From an uncultured Ellagibacter sp. (GTDB lineage Bacteria; Actinomycetota; Coriobacteriia; Coriobacteriales; Eggerthellaceae): a stretch of 19,431 bases of DNA. Each line of letters starts with the position of its first letter. The stretch's first letter is position 1. This document shows, one piece after another, positions 1 through 8,110 of the stretch. A program made the translations under genes and the position numbers. The notes below the pieces were generated by a model. That model did no database searches and was not told the DNA's origin. It saw nothing but the letters and a program-made list of their open reading frames with translations. The stretch covers positions 1-19,431 of the forward strand of contig NZ_CAKUAL010000039.1 of assembly GCF_934636505.1 (NCBI RefSeq). Reading direction: 5' to 3'.

Positions 1-1485
1 GCGCTCGTCTGCGCGCGCGTCCTCGGACGACGCGAAGCCCGGCGCCTTCTTCTGTGCAAGCGACCGAAGCGCCAAGGCGGCGGCGATGACGAGCGGCTCG
101 TCGGTTGCGTCGCGCGATGCGAGCTTGCCCCACGCCTCCGCAAGGGGCATCACTCCCTTGCCGATGTGAGCCGCGATGAGGTAAAACGCAGCTGCAGAGG
201 CGATCGAGTCCCCAACTTTCGCGCGGGCGGCGAGGTCGGCCGCCACCGATTCCGCGCGGCGGTGGTCCTCGTCGTTTCCCAGGCAGGAGGCGACGAGCAG
301 CAATCGCGAGCGCGATTCGGGGTCGATGCTGCGCGAGAAGGCGAACTTCCGCGCGAGGAACAGCGCGCAGGCGGCATCGTCGAGCGCGGCCAAACGCACC
401 GCCTCGTCGGCAGCGAGAAGAATCCGGTTTTGACGCGCGTTCTTCCCGGCGTAAACGAACAGCTCGTGAGCAGGCTTGAAGCACGCCGCCGAGAGGAGAT
501 CGGCACCGTGGGCGGCAAGCCAGCTCGCGCAGGCGGGCTTCGTCGCAAGATAGCGGACGATGGCGCACGCCCGTGCAGCAGCCCCGCGTTCGAGGAGCAT
601 CGCCGCGATGCACGCCGCAAGCTCGCTCGCGTCCCCGCACGTCGACCCGTCGACGACCCGATCCACCGCCCGCGAGAAGCCCTGGGCAAGCACGGGGATA
701 TCGATGGCGATAGCATCGAAGGAGTCTTCCCGAACGCAGACGCCGAGGAATGGATAGTCCTCCTCTATCAGGGAAAACGCCTCGCTCGCATGACGCGCGC
801 CCACAAGCGGGACAAGCTCGGAGAGGCTCCCCTCCACCATCACCAGCATGAGAAACGCCGCGAGAAGAACGCTTGCGGGCGGCTCTTCGGCGGCCATGCC
901 CGCGACGAGGCGGCCTCCGTCGTCTGACCCCCACGCAACGCACGCCGCGCGGCACTTCGCATGCGGGGAGCCCGTCGCCCGCGCAGTGCGCTCCATCTCC
1001 TCGTCAGTAAGCAAAAAGCGGCGCGCAGAGAGTTTCACCCTGTCGCGATGCAAATCGGAATAGGCGTCACAGGTCGGCGCGCACGTTACGAGGACCTCGT
1101 TTCCCGCCGCGAGCAACTCGTCGACGACCTCGGAAAACGCCTCGACCCGCGAGGCGTCCATGCGCGGTAGGTCGTCGAACACCACAAGCGAGCCCGCGCC
1201 GCCGAGCTCGGCCACGCGCGATGCGATGATGCCGGCGTCAAGGTCGCGCAGGAAGCACGGGCTTTCGCAGTTGACCCAGAACGTTCGCCTGAACGAGAAG
1301 ACGACCTGCGCATATTCCGCAGCAACCGTCGACTTGCCGAAGCCTGTGGGAGCGACGAGGAAACGAGCGACGTCGCGAGAGCGCAGAAGATCCGCTATGA
1401 GATGTGGGCGGGAATGGACCACGGAAGTGGCGACGTTCTTGGGGCGGCGTCCCTTGCATGAGCACGACATCAGAAAGTCGGACAT
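1..1485 (-). CDS. MalT-like P-loop ATPase, probable LuxR-family regulator (3' end outside window)
   Basis: Translating the minus strand from the ATG at 1485 gives 495 codons with no stop before the left edge, so the C-terminus is missing. The protein has a clear Walker A (APTGFGKST, residues 45-53) and a Walker B (LVVFDD, about 100-105). An alanine- and leucine-rich, helical-looking region follows, with spacing like the helical repeats of MalT/STAND regulators. A GGGAGAGGG purine stretch lies about 6 bases before the ATG and supports this start. MalT-like proteins use ATP to switch between resting and active forms and usually end in a LuxR-type helix-turn-helix. That DNA-binding domain would lie outside the window, so the regulator role is inference. 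The gene has its own upstream region after the rsfS terminator and is probably an independent unit. Confidence is high for a real ATPase gene and moderate for the family. Confidence 0.72.
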   Translation of the reverse strand, partial: MSDFLMSCSCKGRRPKNVATSVVHSRPHLIADLLRSRDVARFLVAPTGFGKSTVAAEYAQVVFSFRRTFWVNCESPCFLRDLDAGIIASRVAELGGAGSLVVFDDLPRMDASRVEAFSEVVDELLAAGNEVLVTCAPTCDAYSDLHRDRVKLSARRFLLTDEEMERTARATGSPHAKCRAACVAWGSDDGGRLVAGMAAEEPPASVLLAAFLMLVMVEGSLSELVPLVGARHASEAFSLIEEDYPFLGVCVREDSFDAIAIDIPVLAQGFSRAVDRVVDGSTCGDASELAACIAAMLLERGAAARACAIVRYLATKPACASWLAAHGADLLSAACFKPAHELFVYAGKNARQNRILLAADEAVRLAALDDAACALFLARKFAFSRSIDPESRSRLLLVASCLGNDEDHRRAESVAADLAARAKVGDSIASAAAFYLIAAHIGKGVMPLAEAWGKLASRDATDEPLVIAAALALRSLAQKKAPGFASSEDARADER

Positions 1486-1590
1486 TGGTGTCCCTCTCCC
1501 AAAAGCAAAAGCCGCAGTCGGCAAGTCTACGCGCCAAGCCGAGGCGCCGCCATACCGTATGTGCGAAAGGGACCTTAGCACCCGCGGGCG

Positions 1591-1615
1591 CTTTTCGGCT
1601 TTGTGTCCCGAAAAG
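1591..1615. repeat. Perfect 8-bp inverted repeat upstream of the ATPase gene
   Basis: CTTTTCGG at 1591-1598 and CCGAAAAG at 1608-1615 are exact reverse complements separated by 9 bases. The element lies between the rsfS terminator and the start of the ATPase gene. It could be an operator for a dimeric regulator or a weak hairpin. No clear -35/-10 pair was found around it. Apart from this element, the terminator and a degenerate repeat tract, nothing else was recognised in the 379-base gap 1486-1864. Confidence 0.4.
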
Positions 1616-1645
1616 AACCCTGGCACATGCCGCCCCGAAAGCGCG

Positions 1646-1683
1646 AAAAGCCTGCAGCGCGCCTTCTGTCGGCGCACTGCAGG
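1646..1683 (-). terminator. Rho-independent terminator of the rplU-rsfS operon
   Basis: Read on the minus strand, CCTGCAGTGCGCC (1683-1671) pairs with GGCGCGCTGCAGG (1663-1651) over 13 bp with one G-T wobble, closing a 7-base loop. CTTTTC follows directly. It lies about 180 bases after the rsfS stop and before the ATPase gene, so it most likely ends the housekeeping operon. On the plus strand no T-run follows, so it is one-directional. Confidence 0.85.
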
Positions 1684-1763
1684 CAACTAAAGCGAATTGG
1701 GAAGATACCGAAGAAAACAGCGCACGGCCAAGCGCATTTCAGCGGACGATTGGGCGCGGTTTA

Positions 1764-1860
1764 GGCGCGTTTGCGCCGGGTTCCTGCTGGGCCCTTGCCG
1801 CCCGCTCGCCGCATTCCCGTCGCGTTCGCGCCGCGTTCCCGCCGATTTCCTGCCAGGTTT
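1764..1860. repeat. Degenerate short GC-rich repeats downstream of rsfS
   Basis: Immediately after the rsfS stop the minus strand carries several imperfect units of about 10-12 bases built on GGAACGCGGCG-like words (for example CGGGAACGCGGCG, CGGGAATGCGGCG and AGGAACCCGGCG). All three frames in both directions lack family-like protein features, so I treat it as non-coding. It may be a decayed tandem array or simply compositional drift in the 3' untranslated region. Confidence 0.35.
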
Positions 1861-1864
1861 TTGC

Positions 1865-2290
1865 CTACTTCTTGGGCAGAAGCTTCGAGATGCGGTCGGA
1901 GTACTCGACGTCGCAAAGCCCCGCTTCCTTCGCCAAATCAAGCACGGGGGCGTCGTTCCAGAGCTCCTCGAGGCGATAGTACTCGCGCGTCTCGGGTTGG
2001 AAGACGTGAACGACGATCTGGCCGTAGTCGAGCAGCGACCACGATCCGTCCTGCGTTCCCTCGATGTGGAAGGGCTTCACGCCGCCCTTGTCGCGCAGGT
2101 CCTCCTTGATGGCGTCGACGATCGAGTTCACCTGGCGGCTGTTGGACGCCGTGACGATCACGAAGAAGTCGGTCTCGCCGACAAGCTCCGCCACGTCCTG
2201 CACGAGGATGTCGGTCGCCTTCTTCTCGTCGGCCGCCTGGGCGGCGATGATCGCGAGCTCTCGCGAGGTTTTCTGTTCGTTAGCGCTCAC
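1865..2290 (-). CDS. rsfS: Ribosomal silencing factor RsfS
   Basis: RsfS (DUF143 family) binds ribosomal protein L14 on the 50S subunit and blocks joining with 30S, lowering translation when nutrients are scarce. The 141-residue product has the family pattern ADEKKATDILVQDV, then a TDFFVIVTA strand, SNSRQVNSIVDAI, GSWSLLDYGQIVVHVF, and a final YYRLEELW segment. I chose the GTG at 2290. It overlaps the yqeK stop as GTGA and has AAAGGAG 5 bases upstream. A longer frame from 2353 would run deep into yqeK and adds residues unlike the family. It is the last gene of the operon, next to yqeK as in many bacteria. Confidence 0.93.
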   Translation of the reverse strand: MSANEQKTSRELAIIAAQAADEKKATDILVQDVAELVGETDFFVIVTASNSRQVNSIVDAIKEDLRDKGGVKPFHIEGTQDGSWSLLDYGQIVVHVFQPETREYYRLEELWNDAPVLDLAKEAGLCDVEYSDRISKLLPKK

Positions 2291-2940
2291 TTGCGCTCCT
2301 TTCGCTTTGCGTTTATGTACGGTTTCTCGTTTTTCACCGCGTAGGCGTTCCATATTTCCACCGTGCGCGGATGCAGCGTCTTTCCTTGCTCGATGATGAG
2401 GATCGTCCAGTACCCGAGCACTGCAACGTAGAGCTCCTCGAGCGTCACGCGGCCGATTTGGGCACGCAGCTCGTCGACGCGCCCGAAACGGCGGTTCGGC
2501 TCAAGCGCGTCGGCACAGTAGAGTACCATATCGAGCGGCGTCATATCGATCTCGCCCGTGGTGTGGCGCTCGATTGCCTGCAGAATGCCCGCGGGGATTG
2601 CGGGGAACTTGCGCCCGAGCGCCGCAGCAGCCGTCGGGCCGTGCAGAAGGCGCGGCTGGTGCTCCAAAATCCATGGGTTCACTTGAAGCCCCAGCTCGCG
2701 AGCGCGCTCGCGGATTTCTTCGTCGTCGTAGGCCTTATCCCAGTCGTGCAAAAGGCCTGCAAGCCTGGCCTCGTGCACGTCGACCCCGTAGGCCCGCGCG
2801 AGGATCTCTGCCTCCTCGACCACGCCCATCACATGGGTGAAGCGTTTCTTGCTGACGCGCTGCTCGAGCTCCGCCCTGCGCTCACAGAAGAACGCCTCGC
2901 CGAGCACCTCGGCAAAATCGCCGCCGCTTTCCTTCCCCAC
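2287..2940 (-). CDS. yqeK: HD-domain protein YqeK, probable symmetrical Ap4A hydrolase
   Basis: Bacterial YqeK proteins are HD-family metallohydrolases, and characterised members split Ap4A into two ADP. The 217-residue protein shows an early histidine (H36 in RFTHVMGVV), the HD motif LLHDWDKA (H65, D66, K69), a later HGPTAA, then ERHTTG and VLYCADALEPNR, all expected metal or substrate ligands. The start is GTG at 2940, three bases after the nadD stop, with AAAGGAG about 9 bases upstream. It is slightly longer than usual because of a basic tail (about the last 20 residues). It sits between nadD and rsfS, its common neighbours, and overlaps rsfS by 4 nt. Confidence 0.9.
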   Translation of the reverse strand: MGKESGGDFAEVLGEAFFCERRAELEQRVSKKRFTHVMGVVEEAEILARAYGVDVHEARLAGLLHDWDKAYDDEEIRERARELGLQVNPWILEHQPRLLHGPTAAAALGRKFPAIPAGILQAIERHTTGEIDMTPLDMVLYCADALEPNRRFGRVDELRAQIGRVTLEELYVAVLGYWTILIIEQGKTLHPRTVEIWNAYAVKNEKPYINAKRKERK

Positions 2941-2943
2941 CGT

Positions 2944-3711
2944 TTAACGCTCCTTTCGGTACAGGCCATGCTCGCATACGTAATCGCGCACGCGCGACAT
3001 GGTGAGGTATCTGATCGATTTGCCCTCGCTGACGCGGCGGCGCAGGTCGCTTGAGGAGACCGATAGCCCCGTGACCTCGAGAAAGTCCACTGTGAAGGGA
3101 CTTTTCTCGAAGGTGGCCCGCATCTCGTCGTCAAGCGTATACCCTGGGCGCGTCACGGCGACGAACCGTGCGAGCCCCGCAACCGCCTCGCTTTCGTGCC
3201 AGCGGAAGATTTTCGCGACCGCGTCGGCACCCGTGATGAACACGAGTTCGACGTTGTCGGGATAGTGCGCACGCAGCTCGCGCAACGTGTCGACGGTGTA
3301 GGTGTCGCCACCGCGCTCGATCTCCATCGCGCTCACGTCGAAAGCGGGATTGCTCTCGGTCGCGAGGCGGCACATGGCAAGCCGGTCGTCCGCGGGCGTG
3401 ACGTCGCGGTCGCGCTTGAAGACGGGGCTGCCGGCGGGAATGAACACCACCGCGTCGAGCCCGTACGCCTCGCGCACCTGCTCGGCGCAGGCCAGATGCC
3501 CGATGTGGATGGGGTCGAAGGTGCCGCCCATGATTCCCAGCCGGGCAGGCGCGCCATCCGCCCCCAGGTTGTCGAGCCCCTCGCTCACGACGGGCGAACG
3601 GCGCGAGGCCACCTCACCAGGAAGCGAGACCGCCTGGGCTCGGCACGGAGTCGCTCGGCCGGGCAGAGGCGCGCGCACGCTCGATTCGCTTGCCAGCGTT
3701 TCCTCCCCCAT
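2944..3711 (-). CDS. nadD: Nicotinate mononucleotide adenylyltransferase
   Basis: NadD transfers AMP from ATP to nicotinate mononucleotide, giving deamido-NAD in NAD synthesis in the cytosol. The nucleotidyltransferase signature GGTFDPIHIGH is at residues 62-72 and the C-terminal SVSSSDLRRRVSEGKS matches the family's ISSTxIR region. The frame from the ATG at 3711 is 255 residues, with about 58 poorly ordered residues before the domain. Most NadD proteins start a few residues before the GGTFDPIH motif. The true start could therefore be internal, for example a GTG near residues 41-42, although the ATG at 3711 sits only 3 bases after the proA stop and fits tight coupling. The function is secure; the start is not. 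Confidence 0.92.
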   Translation of the reverse strand: MGEETLASESSVRAPLPGRATPCRAQAVSLPGEVASRRSPVVSEGLDNLGADGAPARLGIMGGTFDPIHIGHLACAEQVREAYGLDAVVFIPAGSPVFKRDRDVTPADDRLAMCRLATESNPAFDVSAMEIERGGDTYTVDTLRELRAHYPDNVELVFITGADAVAKIFRWHESEAVAGLARFVAVTRPGYTLDDEMRATFEKSPFTVDFLEVTGLSVSSSDLRRRVSEGKSIRYLTMSRVRDYVCEHGLYRKER

Positions 3712-3714
3712 GCG

Positions 3715-5019
3715 CTAGGACCTCACCTGGCCGTCGCCTCGCAGCACGTACTTGTACGAGGTCAGCCCATCAGTCGCGAAGGGGCCGCGCACGTGCAGCT
3801 TCTGCGTGGAGATGCCGATCTCGGCGCCGAGGCCGAACATGCCGCCGTCCGTGAAGGCCGTCGAAGCGTTCGCGTAGACCGCCGCCGCGTCGACCTCGTT
3901 TAAGAAGCGCTCGATCGCCGAAGCGCCCGCAGGATCACCTGGGTTCGCCACGATGGCCTCCGAGTGCATCGTGCCGTAGCGGTTCACGTGGGCAATGGCC
4001 TCGTCGACGCCCGCGACACACTTCACCGCGATTTCGGGCCCTAAATATTCGGTTTCCCAATCCTGCTCGCTCGCACGGTCGACGCGCAGCGCGCTTTGCC
4101 CCTGCCCGCGCAAGGCCCCTGCGGCAAGCGCAGCCTCGCAGGCCAGCTCGTCGGCATGGATCGCCACCCCGCGATCGGCCAGCTCGGAGAGCGCCTTGGG
4201 AAGAAAATCGGCCGCGATGGACACATCGACGAGCAGCGTCTCGCAGGCGTTGCAGACCCCGAAGCGGCGGCACTTCGCGTTCACGAGGATGTCGCGCGCC
4301 ATGTCGAAGTCGGCGGATTCGTGCACGTAGACGTGGCAGTTTCCCGTTCCCGTCTCGATGACGGGGACCTTGGCCGTCTCCACACAGTGGCGGATGAGCC
4401 CCGCCCCGCCGCGAGGAACGAGCACGTCGATCAGGCCGTGGAGCCCCATGAGGACATCGGTCGCCGCGCGATCGGTCGAGGCGACGATGCCGATCGAGCC
4501 CTCGGGCATGCCCGCCTGCTCCGCCGCAGCCGAAAGGACGCGCGCGATGGCAGCACACGAGCGGGCCGCCATCGACCCGCCGCGCAAGATGCAGGCGTTT
4601 CCCGACTTCAGGCAGATGCCGGCAGCGTCGGCGGTCACGTTCGGGCGCGCCTCGTACACGACGGCGACGACGCCTAAGGGGACGCTTACGCGCTCGAGGC
4701 GGATTCCCGACTCGAGGGTGCGCTGCTCGAGCGTGCGCCCGAGCGGGTTGGGAAGCTCGGCTAGGCTCTCGAGCGCGGCGGCCATGTCCTCGATGCGCGC
4801 GTCGGTGAGGAGCAGCCGGTCGATGAGGCTTTCCTTCGTGCCTTTCTCGCGTGCGGCAGCCACGTCGGCCGCGTTCGCCTTAAGAACCTCGGGCGCGCAT
4901 TCGCGCAGCGCTTGGGCCATGGCGCGCAGGGCGCCGTTGCGCTCGTCGTCGCTCGTCTGGGCCAGGCGCACGCTTGCCGTGCGAGCCCGCTTGGCGAGCA
5001 TCTCAATCTCTTCGTACAT
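3715..5019 (-). CDS. proA: Gamma-glutamyl phosphate reductase
   Basis: ProA reduces gamma-glutamyl phosphate with NADPH to glutamate semialdehyde, the second step of proline synthesis. The 434-residue length is normal. Visible family blocks are GVVAVVYEARPNVTADAAG (about 116-134), KSGNACILRGG (138-148), VPRGGAGLI (201-209), IETGTGNCHVYV (221-232), and the catalytic cysteine C256 in RRFGVCNACETLL. The C-terminal TDGLTSYKYVLRGDGQ is also typical. The start ATG at 5019 follows the proB stop by 63 bases and has GAAAGG upstream. ProA usually works in a complex with ProB, encoded just before it. Confidence 0.96.
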   Translation of the reverse strand: MYEEIEMLAKRARTASVRLAQTSDDERNGALRAMAQALRECAPEVLKANAADVAAAREKGTKESLIDRLLLTDARIEDMAAALESLAELPNPLGRTLEQRTLESGIRLERVSVPLGVVAVVYEARPNVTADAAGICLKSGNACILRGGSMAARSCAAIARVLSAAAEQAGMPEGSIGIVASTDRAATDVLMGLHGLIDVLVPRGGAGLIRHCVETAKVPVIETGTGNCHVYVHESADFDMARDILVNAKCRRFGVCNACETLLVDVSIAADFLPKALSELADRGVAIHADELACEAALAAGALRGQGQSALRVDRASEQDWETEYLGPEIAVKCVAGVDEAIAHVNRYGTMHSEAIVANPGDPAGASAIERFLNEVDAAAVYANASTAFTDGGMFGLGAEIGISTQKLHVRGPFATDGLTSYKYVLRGDGQVRS

Positions 5020-5082
5020 GCCTGAACCTTTCTCTCGCCCGTTCCCCTCGGTTATCCCAGCTCACTGGGTGGTTCTCAATCG

Positions 5083-6306
5083 CTACTCGAAGGCAATCAG
5101 CTCGTCGCGGTGGATGACCGGCTTGTCGGCGAACGCCGCGAGCAGGCGGTTGCGCTCGAGCTCCTCGCGCGTGCGTCCGCAGGCAAGCTCCACCTCGTCG
5201 CTCGAGAACGCCGTGCGGCCGCGGGCGATCACGTGCCCCGTCGCGTCTTTCACGTCGACGATGTCGTCGTCGTTGAAACGCCCCTCGACACGCGAGATGC
5301 CCACCGACAGAAGCGAGCTGCCGCGGTGGAGCAGCGCGTTCTTCGCGCCGTCGTCGACGATGAGCGAGCCGCGAGCGGAGTCGCCGAGCGCGATCCACAG
5401 CTTGCGCGGCGTGATCTCGTGCGGACGCTCGCTCGCCGAGAAGCGCGTGCCGATACGGTCGCCGAAAGCTGCGCGCACGATGGCATCGGGGGCGTGGCCG
5501 AGGCAGATGGTCATGGGAATGCCCGCCGCCATGAGCACGCGCGCGGCCTTGATCTTGGTGATCATGCCGCCCGAGCCGACGACGCTTCCCGCGTCCCCCG
5601 CGACGCCCATGATGCTCTCGTCGATGCGCTCGACGCGCTCGATCAGGTGCGCGCCTTCGACCTTCGTCGGGTTCGCATCGTAGAGCCCGTCGATGTCGGA
5701 GAGGATCACCATGAGCTCCGCCTCGACAAGGCATGCCACGAGCGCCGCGAGCGTGTCGTTGTCGCCAAAGCGAATCTGCTCGACTGACACCGTGTCGTTC
5801 TCGTTCACGATGGGCACGACCCCCATCTCAAGCAAGCGGGAAAGCGTGTCGCGCGCGTGGAGATACGCCGTGCGGTCGGCTGTGTCGCGCCTGGTCAAAA
5901 GTACGAGCGACGTGGTAATCCCATGTTGGACGAACGCGCGGGCATAGCCTGCCGAAAGCGCGCTCTGCCCTACCGAGGCCGCTGCCTGCAAGCTCGGCAT
6001 GTCGGTGGGCCTCCGCTCGATGCCGAGCGCCTCGAGCCCGCACGCAATGGCCGCGCTCGTCACGATGATGGGCGAGAAGCCCGCCTCGCGCACCTGCGCC
6101 ACCTGGCGGGCGACGTCGTCGAGGAACGCGTAGTCGATCTTGCTCTCCGACGTAGTGAGCGTCGAGGAGCCGATCTTGACCACGAGCGGGCGCAGGTGGG
6201 CGGCAAGCTGCCCCTCGCGGGCGTCGCGCGACTCGCTGCCCTCATGCGTCTCGCGGGCGCCACAGCCCTCGCCCGCTGCGGAAATGTCGATCCTGGCCTC
6301 GTCCAT
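5083..6306 (-). CDS. proB: Glutamate 5-kinase with C-terminal PUA domain
   Basis: ProB phosphorylates the gamma-carboxyl of glutamate, the committed and usually proline-inhibited step of proline synthesis. The amino-acid kinase fold runs from LVVKIGSSTL (41-50) through NENDTVSV (168-175), FGDNDTLAALVA (180-191) and LSDIDGLYDANP (202-213). A PUA domain fills roughly the last 100 residues (ITPRKLWIALGD onward). The ATG overlaps the obgE stop as TAATG. About 40 residues precede the kinase core, more than usual, so an internal start is possible. The motif usually read SSGAI is TSAAI here, a small departure. It is coupled to proA downstream. Confidence 0.95.
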   Translation of the reverse strand: MDEARIDISAAGEGCGARETHEGSESRDAREGQLAAHLRPLVVKIGSSTLTTSESKIDYAFLDDVARQVAQVREAGFSPIIVTSAAIACGLEALGIERRPTDMPSLQAAASVGQSALSAGYARAFVQHGITTSLVLLTRRDTADRTAYLHARDTLSRLLEMGVVPIVNENDTVSVEQIRFGDNDTLAALVACLVEAELMVILSDIDGLYDANPTKVEGAHLIERVERIDESIMGVAGDAGSVVGSGGMITKIKAARVLMAAGIPMTICLGHAPDAIVRAAFGDRIGTRFSASERPHEITPRKLWIALGDSARGSLIVDDGAKNALLHRGSSLLSVGISRVEGRFNDDDIVDVKDATGHVIARGRTAFSSDEVELACGRTREELERNRLLAAFADKPVIHRDELIAFE

Positions 6307-7697
6307 TAGATGTCAAGCTCCTCGAACGCGTCGTCCGCCGTCGCCGACTCGAACTCGAAGGCGCGCCCCACGATGCGGATCTCGTCGCCGTTGCGGGCGC
6401 CCGCCTTCGCGAGCGCATCCTCCACGCCGATGCGCTTGAAGCGGTGCTGCAAGAAGGCGATGGCGTCCTCGTTTTCCCAGTCCGTCTGGATGACCATGCG
6501 CTCGACCTGGCCGCCCTCCACACGGAAGACACCGTCGGAGAGCTTGCGCACGGTGAAGCGTCGGTCGCGCATCTCGCGCTTGTGTTCCCACACGTGATCG
6601 AATTCCGGCTGGTCGGCGGCTTGCGCGCGCGCTTCCTCGCGCAGCTCGTGCACCTTCGTCGCGATGGCGGCCTTGAGCGAGTCGACACCCTTGCCCGTAA
6701 GCGCGCTGATGCAGTAGAGCTTCGGGTCGATGGGGCTGTCCGCGAACTCGTCACCGCCGGCCGCGGCGATGGAGTCGGCGCGCACGCGCTCAGCGAGCTT
6801 CTTGCAAACTTCCTCGGTGCCGGGGACGTCGATCTTGTTGGCCACGACGATGCGCGGGCGGGACGCGAGGTCGCTCGCGTACAGCTCGAGCTCGCGGTTG
6901 ATCACCTCGTAGTCGTTCAAGGGGTCGCGCCCCTCATAGTCGCCCGTGAGGTCGACCACGTGCACGATAAGCGCGGTGCGCTCGATGTGGCGAAGGAACT
7001 CGTGCCCAAGCCCGCGCCCCTCGTGCGCGCCCTCGATAAGGCCGGGGACGTCGGCGCAGACGAAGCTTAGGTCACCGCTCGTCGCCACGCCCAAATTCGG
7101 GACAAGCGTCGTGAACGGGTAGTCGCCGATCTTCGGCCGTGCCGCCGAGATCTTCGAGATGAGCGAGGATTTCCCCGCCGAGGGCATGCCCACAAGCGCG
7201 GCGTCGGCCATAAGCTTCATCTCGAGCTCGACCCATTGGTCCTGCGCCGGCTCGCCCAGCTCGGCGAACGCGGGAGCGCGCCTGGTCGAGGTGACGAAGT
7301 GCACGTTGCCGCGGCCGCCGACGCCGCCAAGCGCCACGGTGATGCGCTCGCCGTCGTGCGTGAGGTCGGCAATGAGCTCGCCCGTTTCCTTCGTTTCCTC
7401 GAAGTACTCGTGGACCACCGTGCCCACGGGCACCTTCAAGATCATGTCCTCGCCGTCGGCGCCGCGCATGCGCGAGCCCTTGCCGTGCGTGCCGCGCTCG
7501 GCCTTGAAGTGGTGCTTGAAGCGGTAGTCGATCAGCGACGAGACGCCCAGGTCGGCCTGGATGACGACGTTGCCGCCGTGACCGCCGTCGCCGCCGTCGG
7601 GGCCGCCTTTGGGGACGTGCGCCTCGCGACGGAAGGACATGCAGCCCGCGCCGCCGTCGCCGCCTTTGACGTATATGCGTACCTTGTCTACGAACAT
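6306..7697 (-). CDS. obgE: Obg GTPase (ribosome assembly)
   Basis: Obg/CgtA is an essential GTPase that assists 50S assembly and links growth to the stringent response. The 463-residue protein has three parts: the glycine-rich Obg fold (MFVDKVRIYVKGGDGGAG to about 158); the G domain with G1 GMPSAGKSS (170-178), G3 DVPGL (216-220) and G4 NKID (287-290); and an OCT domain from about 380 (DRRFTVRKLSDGVFRVEG onward), which is typical of Gram-positive and actinobacterial Obg. It follows rplU-rpmA as in most bacteria. A GAAGGATCC-type site precedes the ATG, and 130 bases with two hairpins separate it from rpmA. Confidence 0.97.
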   Translation of the reverse strand: MFVDKVRIYVKGGDGGAGCMSFRREAHVPKGGPDGGDGGHGGNVVIQADLGVSSLIDYRFKHHFKAERGTHGKGSRMRGADGEDMILKVPVGTVVHEYFEETKETGELIADLTHDGERITVALGGVGGRGNVHFVTSTRRAPAFAELGEPAQDQWVELEMKLMADAALVGMPSAGKSSLISKISAARPKIGDYPFTTLVPNLGVATSGDLSFVCADVPGLIEGAHEGRGLGHEFLRHIERTALIVHVVDLTGDYEGRDPLNDYEVINRELELYASDLASRPRIVVANKIDVPGTEEVCKKLAERVRADSIAAAGGDEFADSPIDPKLYCISALTGKGVDSLKAAIATKVHELREEARAQAADQPEFDHVWEHKREMRDRRFTVRKLSDGVFRVEGGQVERMVIQTDWENEDAIAFLQHRFKRIGVEDALAKAGARNGDEIRIVGRAFEFESATADDAFEELDI

Positions 7698-7718
7698 GGG
7701 GGATCCTTCGCTGCCAGG

Positions 7719-7739
7719 GCGGGCATCATGTACGCCCGC
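7719..7739 (-). other. Hairpin just upstream of the obgE ribosome binding site
   Basis: GCGGGC (7739-7734 on the minus strand) pairs exactly with GCCCGC (7724-7719) across a 9-base loop. It ends about 20 bases before the obgE start codon, close to the ribosome binding site. It could tune obgE translation or protect the processed 5' end after the rpmA terminator. No T-run follows, so it is not a terminator. Confidence 0.45.
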
Positions 7740-7751
7740 GTTGTCTGGATT

Positions 7752-7789
7752 GTAAACGAAAGGCGCCCTCTGATATGCAGGGGGCGCCT
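7752..7789 (-). terminator. Probable partial terminator between rpmA and obgE
   Basis: On the minus strand AGGCGCCCCCTG (7789-7778) pairs with CAGAGGGCGCCT (7772-7761) over 12 bp with one wobble and a 5-base loop, followed by TTCGTTTAC. The T-run is interrupted, so termination may be incomplete. That would let abundant ribosomal protein mRNA stop here while some transcripts read through into obgE. A weak TACAAT word lies just after it but has no convincing -35 partner. Confidence 0.65.
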
Positions 7790-7827
7790 CGAAAACCGAC
7801 TATCTATGCTGATTGCGCGGTAGCGTG

Positions 7828-8091
7828 CTATTCCTGTGCCTCGGCATCGGGGCGGACATGCACGCGACGCTTCACGCCGCGAGTGAACTCAAGGGTGCCG
7901 TCGCACAGCGCGAACAGGGTGTCGTCCTTGCCGCGGCCGACGTTCTCGCCGGGATGGAACTTGGTGCCGCGCTGACGAACGATGACGTTGCCGGTGCGAA
8001 CATGCTGACCGCCGAACATCTTCACGCCGAGTCGCTGTGCGTGAGAGTCGCGACCGTTACGGCTGGAGCCTAAGCCTTTCTTATGAGCCAT
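7828..8091 (-). CDS. rpmA: 50S ribosomal protein L27
   Basis: L27 lies at the peptidyl-transferase centre of the large subunit, where its N-terminus reaches toward the tRNA ends. The 87-residue product begins MAHKKGLGSSRNGRDSHAQR and contains GNVIVRQRGTKFHPGENVG, both diagnostic. It starts directly at MAHKKG and lacks the cleavable N-terminal extension that many Firmicutes have. GGGAGG precedes the ATG by 6 bases. It follows rplU by 19 bases, the universal pairing. Confidence 0.98.
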   Translation of the reverse strand: MAHKKGLGSSRNGRDSHAQRLGVKMFGGQHVRTGNVIVRQRGTKFHPGENVGRGKDDTLFALCDGTLEFTRGVKRRVHVRPDAEAQE

Positions 8092-8110
8092 GGTGTATGC
8101 CTCCCTTTAT

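Noticed and set aside
2291..2353. Upstream ATG for rsfS at 2353
   Set aside because: It would overlap yqeK by 67 bases and lacks family similarity. The GTG at 2290 has a good ribosome binding site and the usual 4-nt stop/start overlap.
4358..5683. A 441-codon plus-strand frame opposite proA/proB
   Set aside because: Serine/arginine/alanine-rich shadow of two confidently identified enzymes; no domain or ribosome binding site.
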